Assembly (NCBI GenBank): GCA_966250325.1
Contig: CBINGY010000017.1
Span: forward strand, 1-64,000
Origin: Jiulongibacter sp966250325
GTDB taxonomy: Bacteria; Bacteroidota; Bacteroidia; Cytophagales; Spirosomataceae
DNA: 64,000 bases
Reading direction: 5' to 3'
Shown: positions 22,922-31,895 of the stretch, one piece after another
How the letters are laid out: every line of letters begins with the position of its first letter
Position numbering within the stretch: position 1 is the first letter of the stretch
Translations under genes and position numbers: made by a program
The notes under the pieces: generated by a model
Database searches by the model: none
The model's input: the letters and a program-made list of their open reading frames with translations, nothing else
What the model was told of the DNA's origin: nothing

Positions 22922-25855
22922 TCAATCAAGCAAACTCAGGATATCGTCATGCGAAAGTGATTTGGTAAAGGTTTCCTCGGTAGTAATCAACTCGTTAAAG
23001 AGTTTGCGTTTGGCACGTTGAAGACTAAGAATTTTCTCTTCTACGGTATTGCGACTGATGAATTTGTAGGTGAATACGGTGTTCTTCTGACCAATGCGGT
23101 GTGCCCGGTCAATGGCCTGTGCTTCAATCGCCGGATTCCACCAGGGATCAAGTAAAAAGACGTATTCCGCCGCGGTAAGATTAAGCCCTACTCCTCCCGC
23201 TTTCAATGAAATCAGAAACACTTTGATTGATTCATCGTGTTGGAACTTCTCTACCTCAGCTTCCCTGTTTTTGGTGCTTCCATCCAGATAAGCGTAGGGT
23301 ACATCTTTCTCATCGAGGTATGACCTAATGATGGTCAAATGCTTCACAAACTGACTGAATATTAATACTTTACTACCGCCCTCTATCACACTTTCCAATT
23401 TATGAATCACATCTGAATCCTTTCCGCTATCTCCTTCGTAGGATTCATCTACCATGAGTGGATTATTAGCAATCTGACGTAATTTGGAAAGCCCCTGAAG
23501 TACCACCAGCTGCGATTTATTGATTCCTTGTTGTTCTATATGATCCAGAATCAAATTGCGGTAATAGGCTTTGGTTTCCTCGTAAAGCTTCTCCTGTTCC
23601 TCTGCCATATCGCAGTATTGTACACTCTCTATTTTTTCAGGCAATTCGGTAGCTACCTGCGACTTATGCCTTCTCAGCATAAAGGGTTTAATCTTGCTAT
23701 ATAGCCTGCGGGTGGCCGATTCATCCTGTTTTTTTTCAATGGGCAGCTGATATTTATCTCTGAAATAGGTCTGTGAGCCCAGCAATCCGGGATTCACGAA
23801 TGTCATCTGACTCCAGAGATCCATCGTATTATTTTCCAGAGGTGTACCTGTAAGGATGAGCCTGTTTCTACAGTTTAGCAACCTTACCGCCCGTGAAATA
23901 TTTGACGTTGGATTCTTTATGGCCTGTGATTCATCCAGCACCACATATTCAAATCTGAACTTCTCGATGAACGAAATATCCAAACGAAGCACCCCATATG
24001 AGGTCAGAATCAGATCATAGTCGGCAAAATGAGCACTCGATTTCTCCCGGTAACTTCCCGAATGAACCAGAATTTTCAAATCAGGAGTAAATTTTTCCGC
24101 TTCTTTCTGCCAGTTATAGAGCAGAGAAGTAGGCATAACCAGCAAACTTGGATGCTCTGCTCCCTCCGATTTCAGAGACTGCAAAAAAGCCAGGGTCATC
24201 ACCGTTTTTCCCAAACCCATATCGTCTGCCAGACAGCCTCCCATATTGAAATCTTTCAGGAACCTGATCCAGTCGTATCCTGCTTTCTGGTAAGGCCTCA
24301 ACTCTCCTTTGAAAGCACAGGGTACCTCATACGATTTAATCTCCTCAAAATGCTGCAAATTCTGAATCTTTCGGCCAATAACGGTATGTGCAAGTCCGTC
24401 TTCTGCGAGATTCTGCACCATGGCTATATGATGCTTTTTCAGCGTTAGTTCTTCTCCAAGGCCGGCATCTGAAAGTGTGAAGAGCTCATGATACCGGATA
24501 AACCACTCCTCCGGAATGACCGCAAACTTCCCGTCTGGCAGCCTGAATTCCCTGATATTGTTCAGAACAAGTTCTCTTAGTTTGAGAATGGGTATCTCAA
24601 AATCTCCAAAGCGTACTTTGGTCTGGATATCAAACCAGTCTTTATTTTCAACGATGTTGACCTCAATGCTCGATACGCCCAGAAAGTACTGCTTCTTTGA
24701 CTCCGGTGCCTGTTTAACCTCAATGCCAGCTTCTTTCAGGATTTCTGCATTTTCCTGAAGCCAGCTGAAAGCCTGATTTTTGGGCAGTGATTTTCTACCG
24801 TGAATCAGATTCTGACCCAAAGCATTGATCTTATCAATGACAGATCTCTCAAAGGCAAGATCACGTTTTACTTTATGAAACACCCAGGCATCCTCCTCCT
24901 TTTCCTCCACTTTCACATAGGCCTGAGCCGCAAAACTGTCAAAACGAAAGGTAGAGTTTCCGTACTCAAAACTCAGATCCATCTGTATTTTGCCCGAATC
25001 TGAACCCTCGGCAGCGTTTTGCTCGAATAAACTGCCGTTATAGCTACTTTCCGGTTCAGAAATAAGGAGAATGGGACGAGCTGATGATTTCTCTTCTACA
25101 ATTTCGAAGCCTTTCCCATGACCGAAAACATTAAACTGGGCAATAAGCGGCCCCACAAACTTCCGGAAATAGGTTTTCTCTATTTTCCGGTCAATGACGA
25201 TATTATCCTTATCCAGAAAAGGTCGCAGTTTTTTACCATCCACATGCGGGTCAAAATGATACAGCCGCTGCTCGCTCATAAGAAAAGCCGGCGAATCGCT
25301 CAGAATCTGGGCTCCCACATGCTGAAGACGTACTTTTTCGCCTTTGTATTTGATGACCGGGAAATAAACGGTATGATCTTCTTTCCGGTCAAAATTGAGA
25401 TAAACCTTGGCTGGCTCGGGCATAACCTCCACTTCCTGGCCATTGGGTATCCCGTCATTTGACATAACAAAAAAACGCTTGCCCTGAAACCTCGATAAAA
25501 TTTCTCCCCGGTACTTATTCAGATATTCTTCCAGTGCCTCCTGCATGGGCTTGTCTGGTTTTTCGGGATTAAATACCCTTGAGAAAAACTCAAAAGCCTT
25601 CAATTTTTTGGGATTGAACTTTTTAAGAATAGCATCCTGCTGAATGGCATCCATGAGCTTCACCAGCTCAATATCCACCTGATCTATTCCTGAACTAAAC
25701 TCCCGGATATTTTTAGAGGAGACATTCTGATTGGCATACGTGAGTTCGCCACGGGCATTTAACTGAACCACAAACGACTCATACAGATACCCAAGGTACT
25801 GATGCTCATAGAGCGAATAAATCATCTGGAAAGGTTCGGTAGTAGATACCTTCAT
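22922..25855 (-). CDS. SNF2 family DNA/RNA helicase-like ATPase
   Basis: A 977-residue SF2 ATPase. The N-terminal half (about 520 residues) is the variable bacterial SNF2 N-terminal region. The helicase core follows: Walker A in ADDMGLGKTVM (about residue 544), DEAD-type motif II as DESQAIKN (about 642), motif III LTGTPLENN, and the C-terminal lobe with VFLISLKAGGVGLNLTAAE, DPWWNP and QAIDRAHRIGQ. These are the RapA/HepA-related SNF2 signatures; such proteins remodel nucleoprotein or RNA polymerase complexes and are not processive helicases. Leftward, monocistronic, 209 bases of non-coding DNA lie on its 3' side. Confidence 0.92.
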   Translation of the reverse strand: MKVSTTEPFQMIYSLYEHQYLGYLYESFVVQLNARGELTYANQNVSSKNIREFSSGIDQVDIELVKLMDAIQQDAILKKFNPKKLKAFEFFSRVFNPEKPDKPMQEALEEYLNKYRGEILSRFQGKRFFVMSNDGIPNGQEVEVMPEPAKVYLNFDRKEDHTVYFPVIKYKGEKVRLQHVGAQILSDSPAFLMSEQRLYHFDPHVDGKKLRPFLDKDNIVIDRKIEKTYFRKFVGPLIAQFNVFGHGKGFEIVEEKSSARPILLISEPESSYNGSLFEQNAAEGSDSGKIQMDLSFEYGNSTFRFDSFAAQAYVKVEEKEEDAWVFHKVKRDLAFERSVIDKINALGQNLIHGRKSLPKNQAFSWLQENAEILKEAGIEVKQAPESKKQYFLGVSSIEVNIVENKDWFDIQTKVRFGDFEIPILKLRELVLNNIREFRLPDGKFAVIPEEWFIRYHELFTLSDAGLGEELTLKKHHIAMVQNLAEDGLAHTVIGRKIQNLQHFEEIKSYEVPCAFKGELRPYQKAGYDWIRFLKDFNMGGCLADDMGLGKTVMTLAFLQSLKSEGAEHPSLLVMPTSLLYNWQKEAEKFTPDLKILVHSGSYREKSSAHFADYDLILTSYGVLRLDISFIEKFRFEYVVLDESQAIKNPTSNISRAVRLLNCRNRLILTGTPLENNTMDLWSQMTFVNPGLLGSQTYFRDKYQLPIEKKQDESATRRLYSKIKPFMLRRHKSQVATELPEKIESVQYCDMAEEQEKLYEETKAYYRNLILDHIEQQGINKSQLVVLQGLSKLRQIANNPLMVDESYEGDSGKDSDVIHKLESVIEGGSKVLIFSQFVKHLTIIRSYLDEKDVPYAYLDGSTKNREAEVEKFQHDESIKVFLISLKAGGVGLNLTAAEYVFLLDPWWNPAIEAQAIDRAHRIGQKNTVFTYKFISRNTVEEKILSLQRAKRKLFNELITTEETFTKSLSHDDILSLLD

Positions 25856-25979
25856 GCTCGTGGTTTATAAGATACCGATCAACTCGGCCGTACTCGTCAA
25901 TACCATACTCTAAACCCCGAAATTATAGAGAAGAAGGTGCGTGGGCAAATTAAGTTATCAACAGCCAAAGTATATATAG

Positions 25980-26010
25980 GGTGACCCTCACTATATTCAT
26001 GAGGGTCACC
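25980..26010 (-). terminator. terminator of the kelch gene
   Basis: GGTGACCCTC (25980-25989) and GAGGGTCACC (26001-26010) form a 10-bp perfect stem, extended by one more A-T pair, 15 bases past the kelch stop. The T tract on the leftward strand is only CTATATATACTTT, so efficiency is uncertain. Confidence 0.55.
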
Positions 26011-26024
26011 GATGAATAAGTATA

Positions 26025-26975
26025 TCATTCCAGGTACTCCATCGTATTTCTCTCGGGCTGCCCGCCGCGATTGGCCACTCCACTGGAGATATACCATTTT
26101 TTGCCGATGCGTGCAGCCGAAGTACCGTGGCGACCCTGATTGAGTTTAGGCATGCTGCTCCAGGTCATGGTTTGCGGGTCAAAAGCCTCTACTTCATCGT
26201 GAGCGGGTACCTGATGCGGGCCTTCCCCACCGATGAAAACGGCCTTGTTTTGATAGATGATGGCCGCATTGCCCGCACGGGTTGTTGGTATTTTCTGTTC
26301 AGCGGTCGTCCATTTTCCGGTTTTGAAATCATATACGTCGGTTTCGGCTATAACCAGGTCAAGCACTTTATTGATCACAGCACTCGAACGCCGCCCTGCA
26401 GCCACTACTAATTTATCTTTGACCATCACCACGTTGATATGATCTCTGGCCTGTGGAGCATCTGGTAATACCTTCCATTCGCCGGTTTTAGGATTGAATT
26501 CATCAAACCACGCCACGTGGCCATCCCAGTGACCATCCTGAATCCCACAAACCATGTAAATCTTGTCTTTGTACACAAAAACTCCCGCCGACCCACGTTT
26601 TCTGGGAATCTCGGGCCCTTTACGCCATTCATCCTTTTCGGGATTGTAAATATAGACATGCGGTATGGGCGTTTCATGAGGATAGGGCCCGGTGAGAGCT
26701 CCAAGCACATAAATCTCTCCACCATAAACTACCGCCTGAAAATGGTGTATCTCCTGCGGAAGCCCGCCTTTTTTTATCCAGGTATTGGTCTTGGAATCAT
26801 ACACTTCCAGGGGTTTCATTCCGCGACCCCCAAAGAGATATAATTTGTCTCCTATGGCCACCATGCTGTTTTCACTGCGTGCGGTACTTTCTGTGACCGG
26901 TGTAACCATCTGCCAGTTTTGGCTCATAGCCGATACCGACAAAAAAAAGAATAACAGGAAAGGTTTGATTCTCAT
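26025..26975 (-). CDS. secreted kelch-repeat beta-propeller protein
   Basis: About 316 residues from the ATG at 26975, which directly precedes a good signal peptide (MRIKPFLLFFFLSVSAMSQ); a further upstream start would add 16 residues in front of it. The mature protein has about six kelch-type blades: repeated (V/I)-x-x-G-G or GG doublets such as YLFGGRGMKPLEVYD, GEIYVLGALTG, DKIYMVCGIQ, DKLVVAAGRR and AVFIGGEG, with following Tyr/Trp positions (W-x-P/W-x-x-L). A six-bladed propeller of this size is common in secreted binding or enzyme partners of Bacteroidota. The ligand is unknown. Confidence 0.85.
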   Translation of the reverse strand: MRIKPFLLFFFLSVSAMSQNWQMVTPVTESTARSENSMVAIGDKLYLFGGRGMKPLEVYDSKTNTWIKKGGLPQEIHHFQAVVYGGEIYVLGALTGPYPHETPIPHVYIYNPEKDEWRKGPEIPRKRGSAGVFVYKDKIYMVCGIQDGHWDGHVAWFDEFNPKTGEWKVLPDAPQARDHINVVMVKDKLVVAAGRRSSAVINKVLDLVIAETDVYDFKTGKWTTAEQKIPTTRAGNAAIIYQNKAVFIGGEGPHQVPAHDEVEAFDPQTMTWSSMPKLNQGRHGTSAARIGKKWYISSGVANRGGQPERNTMEYLE

Positions 26976-27093
26976 GAATTTGAGGTTTAGGGTCGTTTTT
27001 GAAATAAAAGTCAAATTAAACAAACCTTAACGGAATCAAAAAACACCAAACCTTAATTTGAAAAGTTCGTAGATCAATACCCTCTTCTCAGAG

Positions 27094-27456
27094 TTATGGA
27101 CAAGGCTCCATGTCCATGGTCAAATTATAGTATACAAATACGATAACCAGATTATCCTCTTCTGCCTTTTCGATTCGGTACTCCCAGCCATCCAATACCT
27201 GAGCATCATCCAGCACATCGTAAATTTCAATGGTTTTTTTATTGGATGAGAGTTTCCATTTGCCACTACCTAGCAGTGAGCCATCCGGTGATTTCTGTTG
27301 CCAGGTACCATCAGATTTGAAGAATTGTGACAAGGTAAAACCGGACTTATCACACCACCAGCGGTCAGTAATTATTGATGTGGGGTCGGCTTCCGGCCCC
27401 TTCTTTCCGCAGGAAATGAACACCAGAAAAAGAAGAATTGTATAGCTCGTTTTCAT
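27094..27456 (-). CDS. small lipoprotein, lipocalin-like
   Basis: About 120 residues with a lipoprotein signal MKTSYTILLFLVFISC (Cys16 lipidated). The mature sequence carries DRWWCDKSGFTLSQFFKSDGTW and GSGKWKLSSNKKTIEIYD, the W-x-F-x-x-DGT(W)-x-G-x-W pattern of lipocalin-like/DUF4488-type lipoproteins in this phylum, followed by LVIVFVYYNLTM. Two Cys (in WWCDK and the C-terminal EPCP) could pair. It is probably an outer-membrane lipoprotein of unknown ligand. Leftward, alone. Confidence 0.65.
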   Translation of the reverse strand: MKTSYTILLFLVFISCGKKGPEADPTSIITDRWWCDKSGFTLSQFFKSDGTWQQKSPDGSLLGSGKWKLSSNKKTIEIYDVLDDAQVLDGWEYRIEKAEEDNLVIVFVYYNLTMDMEPCP

Positions 27457-27523
27457 GTCTTTCATATTAGAGCAGGAAATCTAACCTTATTCACCCGAAA
27501 TCCACCTGAACAGCAATCATGTT

Positions 27524-28327
27524 TTATTTTAAGGAAACCTCCAGAATTTCAGGAGTCTCTACCATTTTCTTGTAGTATTTGAAGAGAATACCTGCGTGAG
27601 AGGCATCCACCACCCGGTGATCCAGAGCTGCGGCCAAGGTGATCACGGTTCTTATTTTGATTTCATCGTTTATCACAAGAGGCACTTTTTTAACACCTCC
27701 CATAATGAGAACAAACGAAATATTGGCCGCCGGAAACAAAGCCGGGTAGCCGTTATCAAGCCCCAGACTACCGATATTGGAAACGATGTATGACCCGAAG
27801 TTGTTCGCTGAAACGCCTTTAAACGAAAGTCCCCAGTCCACCAGCATTTTCTTAATGAGCCAGTAAGCCATATTTCTAAAAGGCCAGGGAATGGCTGCAA
27901 TGGTCTCTTTCATTTGCATGGTATCGTTTTCTGTGCCCTTTCGGGCTTCTGTGATCTTATTTTGCAGAAAAGCCACCAGTGAATCATAATTCATTTTTTC
28001 TACGTCCTCCACCTTCACAGAACCCATTTCATTTTCCCTCAGAAGTACGCTTACCGTTGCTGTAATTTTCTCATGCTGCCGCACATTTCCCCGCCGTATG
28101 TAGGTATTCAGCTCGGGCAGCCTCTCTTTAATGGCTCTTGCCGTGGCCAGCGTAAAGAAATGAGTAAGCGTTATTTTCAACCCCTGCTTCCTTTTTTGAA
28201 AAATGTACGCCTGAAGATCGGTGATATCCAGTTCCACCGAGCCAAATATTTTTGAATCATCCGGTTTACGATACAGGGTACTGGCGGTTTTTCGCCAGGC
28301 GTTATTCAGCTCTTCTGGGGTTTTCAT
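27524..28327 (-). CDS. lipoyl-less 2-oxoacid dehydrogenase E2-type acyltransferase
   Basis: About 267 residues from the ATG at 28327 (nine codons inside a longer open frame; the shorter form begins MKTPEELNNAWRK). The sequence is a catalytic E2 domain of the CoA-dependent acyltransferase fold, seen in VSNIGSLGLDNGYPALFPAANISFVLIMGGV and ALDHRVVDASHAG, the equivalent of the DHRxxDG motif with Ala where Gly is usual. No lipoyl domain or E1/E3-binding domain precedes it. It therefore cannot work as an ordinary pyruvate dehydrogenase core subunit unless a lipoyl protein acts in trans. It diverges from clpB. Confidence 0.8.
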   Translation of the reverse strand: MKTPEELNNAWRKTASTLYRKPDDSKIFGSVELDITDLQAYIFQKRKQGLKITLTHFFTLATARAIKERLPELNTYIRRGNVRQHEKITATVSVLLRENEMGSVKVEDVEKMNYDSLVAFLQNKITEARKGTENDTMQMKETIAAIPWPFRNMAYWLIKKMLVDWGLSFKGVSANNFGSYIVSNIGSLGLDNGYPALFPAANISFVLIMGGVKKVPLVINDEIKIRTVITLAAALDHRVVDASHAGILFKYYKKMVETPEILEVSLK

Positions 28328-28527
28328 CGGGGCAAAAATACAACTTGCTTCCAAGCAGACAAAAGTTCTGCTTTTTACTTCACTATGAAGTACTTAGAAG
28401 ACATATTGGCAGTTTTTGCAACGATATTTTTTCAAAAACTTGCCAATTTTTCCAGATTTTGTCTTTTGCACTCTTTTTGATCTGGTCCGACTGTCACATC
28501 ATGTGTCAAGGAAAAAGTAGTACAGCT

Positions 28528-31149
28528 ATGAATTTAAATCAATATACCATTAAAGCTCAGGAAGTGATTCAGCAGGCCGTGCAGATCGCTCAGGGCAATA
28601 TTCAGCAGGCGGTCGAAACCGGACACTTATTAAAGGCACTTTTAGATCAGGATCCTAACACATCCACCTTTCTATTCAACAGATTAGGGGTTTCTGAGCT
28701 ATTGCTAACTCAAAGGTTGGAGGCTATTGTAACGGCTTATCCGAAGGTAAGTGGTTCAGGTCAACCTTATTTGAGCACGAATTTGTCGACGGTTCTGGCA
28801 TCGGCTCAGGGAAAATTGAAATCCTTCGGCGACGAATTTATCAGTGTGGAGATTCTTTATCTGGCTCTGGCCGGGGCAAAGGATCAGGTGGCTCAGCTTT
28901 TGAAAGAGCTGGGCTTTGTGGAGAAAGAGGTAGAAAAAGCAATTAAGGAACTTAGAGGAAAAAATAATCCCGTGAAAGATCAAAACGCAGAAAACAAATA
29001 TCAGGCCCTTGCCCGTTACAGTATAAATCTGAACGAGCAGGCCAAAAAAGGAAAAATTGACCCGGTTATTGGCCGGGATGAGGAGATCAGAAGAGTACTG
29101 CAAATTCTCTCCAGAAGAACCAAAAATAACCCCATTTTACTGGGTGAACCCGGTGTGGGAAAAACCGCCATTGTGGAGGGGCTGGCCCAGCGTATTGTCC
29201 AGGGCGATGTACCGGAAAACCTGCAGTCGAAAACGCTCGTCTCTCTCGATATGGGATTGCTGGTAGCCGGTGCCAAATACAAAGGGGAGTTTGAGGAGCG
29301 TCTCAAAGCAGTAATCAAAGAAGTAACTGATTCTGATGGAGAACTTATCCTGTTCATTGATGAAATTCATACGCTGATCGGTGCAGGTGGCGGCGAGGGA
29401 GCCATGGATGCCGCAAACCTGCTGAAGCCGGCTTTGGCTCGTGGTGAACTGCATGCTATCGGAGCTACTACCCTCAAAGAATATCAGAAATACATTGAAA
29501 AAGACAAGGCTCTGGAGCGGAGATTTCAGTCGGTCATTGTGGATGAACCCGATGTAGCCGATGCCATTTCCATACTTCGCGGTATTAAAGAAAAATACGA
29601 AGTTCACCATGGAGTGAGGATTCAGGATGACGCGGTAATTGCCGCCGTTGAGCTTTCTCACCGGTATATTTCAGATCGTTTTCTGCCCGATAAGGCCATT
29701 GACCTCATGGACGAAGCGGCCTCAAAACTTCGTTTGGAAATGGATTCGATGCCCGAGGAAATGGACGAGCTCCGGCGAAGAATTATGCAGCTGGAGATCG
29801 AGCGGGAAGCTATTCGCCGGGAAAAAGACTCTGAAAAAGAGGGAGTTCTGAATAAAGAACTGGCCGAGCTCAACGAAAAATTCAACGGATTCAAAGCTCA
29901 GTGGGAAAACGAAAAAGGTAAAGTAGATGAAATAAGGCAGCTCAAAGAATCCATTGATCACCTCAAATTTGAAGCAGAGCAGGCCGAACGCAGTGGCGAT
30001 TTCGGTAAGGTGGCCGAGATCAGATACGCAAAATTACCCGATGCAGAAAACCGGCTTAAACAACTTGCGGATAACGCAAGGGAATCTGGTGAGAATCTCA
30101 TCAATGAGGAAGTTACCTCAGAGGATATTGCCGAAGTGGTGGCAAAATGGACGGGTATCCCTGTCTCTAAGATGCTTCAGAGCGAGCGTGAAAAACTTCT
30201 TTACCTCGAAAATGAATTGAAGAAACGCGTAGCCGGCCAGGCAGAGGCCATAGAACTGGTTGCCGATGCGGTTCGCAGATCACGTGCAGGTATGCAGGAT
30301 CCCAAAAAACCGATAGGAAGCTTCCTGTTTCTGGGAACCACCGGGGTGGGTAAAACAGAGCTGGCCAAAACACTGGCTCAATACCTCTTCAATGACGATA
30401 CCGCTATGGTGAGAATTGATATGTCGGAGTATCAGGAAAGGCATACCGTGAGCAGACTGGTAGGAGCCCCCCCCGGCTATGTAGGATACGACGAAGGCGG
30501 ACAACTCACTGAGGCTGTTCGTAGAAAACCTTACTCGGTCATATTGCTGGATGAAATTGAAAAAGCTCATCCCGACGTGTGGAACGTTCTTTTACAAGTA
30601 TTGGACGACGGCCGTCTGACAGATAATAAAGGTCGAGTTGCCAATTTTAAGAACACAATCATTATCATGACCTCGAATATCGGCTCACATCTCATTCAGG
30701 AAAAATACCTGGAGGCCAAAGGAGACGAAAAAGCCTGGCACACGTATTTTAAAGAAGAAGCCAAAGAAAGCGTGATGGAACTGTTAAAAACCTCGGTGAG
30801 ACCAGAGTTTCTGAACAGAATTGATGAAATTGTTCTGTTTGATCCGCTGAGTAAATCCAACATTCGCCAGATTGTGGAAATACAGTTTTCACAGATAAAA
30901 AGCAGGTTGTCAGAACAAGGTATTACGCTGGATGCCACCGTGGAGGTATTGGACAAATTAGGTGAGGAAGGTTTTGACCCCGTTTTTGGTGCAAGACCTT
31001 TGAAAAGGGTAATTCAGCGGCTGGTGCTCAACGAATTGTCGAAGAAAATTCTCTCTGGTGAAGTGAGCAAAGACGCCGTAATCATGATTGAAGTGGATGA
31101 TGAAGGAAATCTGAAATTCGAGAACGTTATTGCGGCAGAAGTGTTATAA
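28528..31149 (+). CDS. clpB: ATP-dependent chaperone ClpB
   Basis: An 873-residue Hsp104/ClpB disaggregase. The start MNLNQYTIKAQEVIQQAVQIAQ at 28528 is the standard ClpB N-terminus; 92 further in-frame codons upstream do not resemble the family and overlap the divergent E2 promoter region. Order: N-domain to about residue 150, AAA1 with Walker A GEPGVGKT (about 206) and Walker B LILFIDEIHTL, coiled-coil M-domain (about 400-530) with the expected heptads, AAA2 with GTTGVGKTE (about 604) and VILLDEIEKAH. The hexamer works with DnaK to rescue aggregates. A terminator follows. Confidence 0.97.
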   Translation: MNLNQYTIKAQEVIQQAVQIAQGNIQQAVETGHLLKALLDQDPNTSTFLFNRLGVSELLLTQRLEAIVTAYPKVSGSGQPYLSTNLSTVLASAQGKLKSFGDEFISVEILYLALAGAKDQVAQLLKELGFVEKEVEKAIKELRGKNNPVKDQNAENKYQALARYSINLNEQAKKGKIDPVIGRDEEIRRVLQILSRRTKNNPILLGEPGVGKTAIVEGLAQRIVQGDVPENLQSKTLVSLDMGLLVAGAKYKGEFEERLKAVIKEVTDSDGELILFIDEIHTLIGAGGGEGAMDAANLLKPALARGELHAIGATTLKEYQKYIEKDKALERRFQSVIVDEPDVADAISILRGIKEKYEVHHGVRIQDDAVIAAVELSHRYISDRFLPDKAIDLMDEAASKLRLEMDSMPEEMDELRRRIMQLEIEREAIRREKDSEKEGVLNKELAELNEKFNGFKAQWENEKGKVDEIRQLKESIDHLKFEAEQAERSGDFGKVAEIRYAKLPDAENRLKQLADNARESGENLINEEVTSEDIAEVVAKWTGIPVSKMLQSEREKLLYLENELKKRVAGQAEAIELVADAVRRSRAGMQDPKKPIGSFLFLGTTGVGKTELAKTLAQYLFNDDTAMVRIDMSEYQERHTVSRLVGAPPGYVGYDEGGQLTEAVRRKPYSVILLDEIEKAHPDVWNVLLQVLDDGRLTDNKGRVANFKNTIIIMTSNIGSHLIQEKYLEAKGDEKAWHTYFKEEAKESVMELLKTSVRPEFLNRIDEIVLFDPLSKSNIRQIVEIQFSQIKSRLSEQGITLDATVEVLDKLGEEGFDPVFGARPLKRVIQRLVLNELSKKILSGEVSKDAVIMIEVDDEGNLKFENVIAAEVL

Positions 31150-31186
31150 GAATAAGAAACTATTAGGTTAGGGTTGAATAGAAAGA

Positions 31187-31218
31187 AAGGCCGTTCTCAC
31201 TTGAGGACGGTCTTTTTA
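31187..31218 (+). terminator. clpB terminator
   Basis: GGCCGTTCTC (31189-31198) pairs with GAGGACGGTC (31203-31212, two G-T pairs), four-base loop, followed by TTTTTATTTT. Confidence 0.75.
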
Positions 31219-31244
31219 TTTTGTGTCAAAATAGTTTTAAAGCG

Positions 31245-31790
31245 TCACTTCTGGATTTCCCCGCGTACCTCAAATTCTTTCCTTCCACCCACGAATAATT
31301 CCTGCCAGCCTTTTATTTGATAATTAACCAGATTGCCATCTTTCAAATCAACAATCAGATCCTTTTCAGAACTGTACAAATAATTTTTGGTACGTTGAAG
31401 GCTCTCTATATGATGTGGTTTGCCATTTTCGTCCAGTTCAATGGTGAGACGCTTTACTGGTAAATTTTCACCCTTTTTTAGCGTGTAGGTTATGGTTTCA
31501 GTCGATTTTTCTTCTTCATATGACAACGTGTAGGCCGATTTATTCAGATCAGATTGCCTGAGCAACTCCAACTCCTTTGACCAGTCGATATCCGAAATAA
31601 GTTCTTCGTTTTCCTTCTCCCCAATTTTTGAAAATTTTCTTACCGATGGATTTGACTTTTCATTCTCAGCAATGAGCTGATCGGCCAGTTTCTCCAGATC
31701 GAAAAAGGTTTTACCGCTTTGTGAAGTTTGAGGCTGACAAGCCATGACAAGCATAACCAGGCCGGGAAGAATAGCTTTCATTAATTTCAT
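31245..31790 (-). CDS. lipoprotein of unknown function
   Basis: A 181-residue protein with a lipoprotein signal ending LVMLVMACQPQ (Cys18). The mature part begins with a Ser/Gln-rich linker, then GKTFFDLEKLADQLIAENEK and VKRLTIELDENGKPHHIESLQRTKNYLYSSEKDLIVDL. The last blocks resemble the repetitive strand pattern of small secreted proteins that follow a YtfJ/KTN-like layout, but no family is certain. It converges with clpB; the terminator between serves the chaperone gene. Function unknown. Confidence 0.6.
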   Translation of the reverse strand: MKLMKAILPGLVMLVMACQPQTSQSGKTFFDLEKLADQLIAENEKSNPSVRKFSKIGEKENEELISDIDWSKELELLRQSDLNKSAYTLSYEEEKSTETITYTLKKGENLPVKRLTIELDENGKPHHIESLQRTKNYLYSSEKDLIVDLKDGNLVNYQIKGWQELFVGGRKEFEVRGEIQK

Positions 31791-31895
31791 ATCACAAATA
31801 TAAGCGAGTAGAAAACGAATCAGTTCAGAACAGGACAGCTCAAATAGAAGAATGTTTTTAATTTACCGACAAATCAACCCTAATTGACAAATCGT

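Noticed and set aside
28252..28527. 92 in-frame codons upstream of clpB that would extend its N-terminus
   Set aside because: They do not resemble ClpB, lie over the divergent E2 gene start, and the family start MNLNQYTIKAQ fits exactly at 28528.
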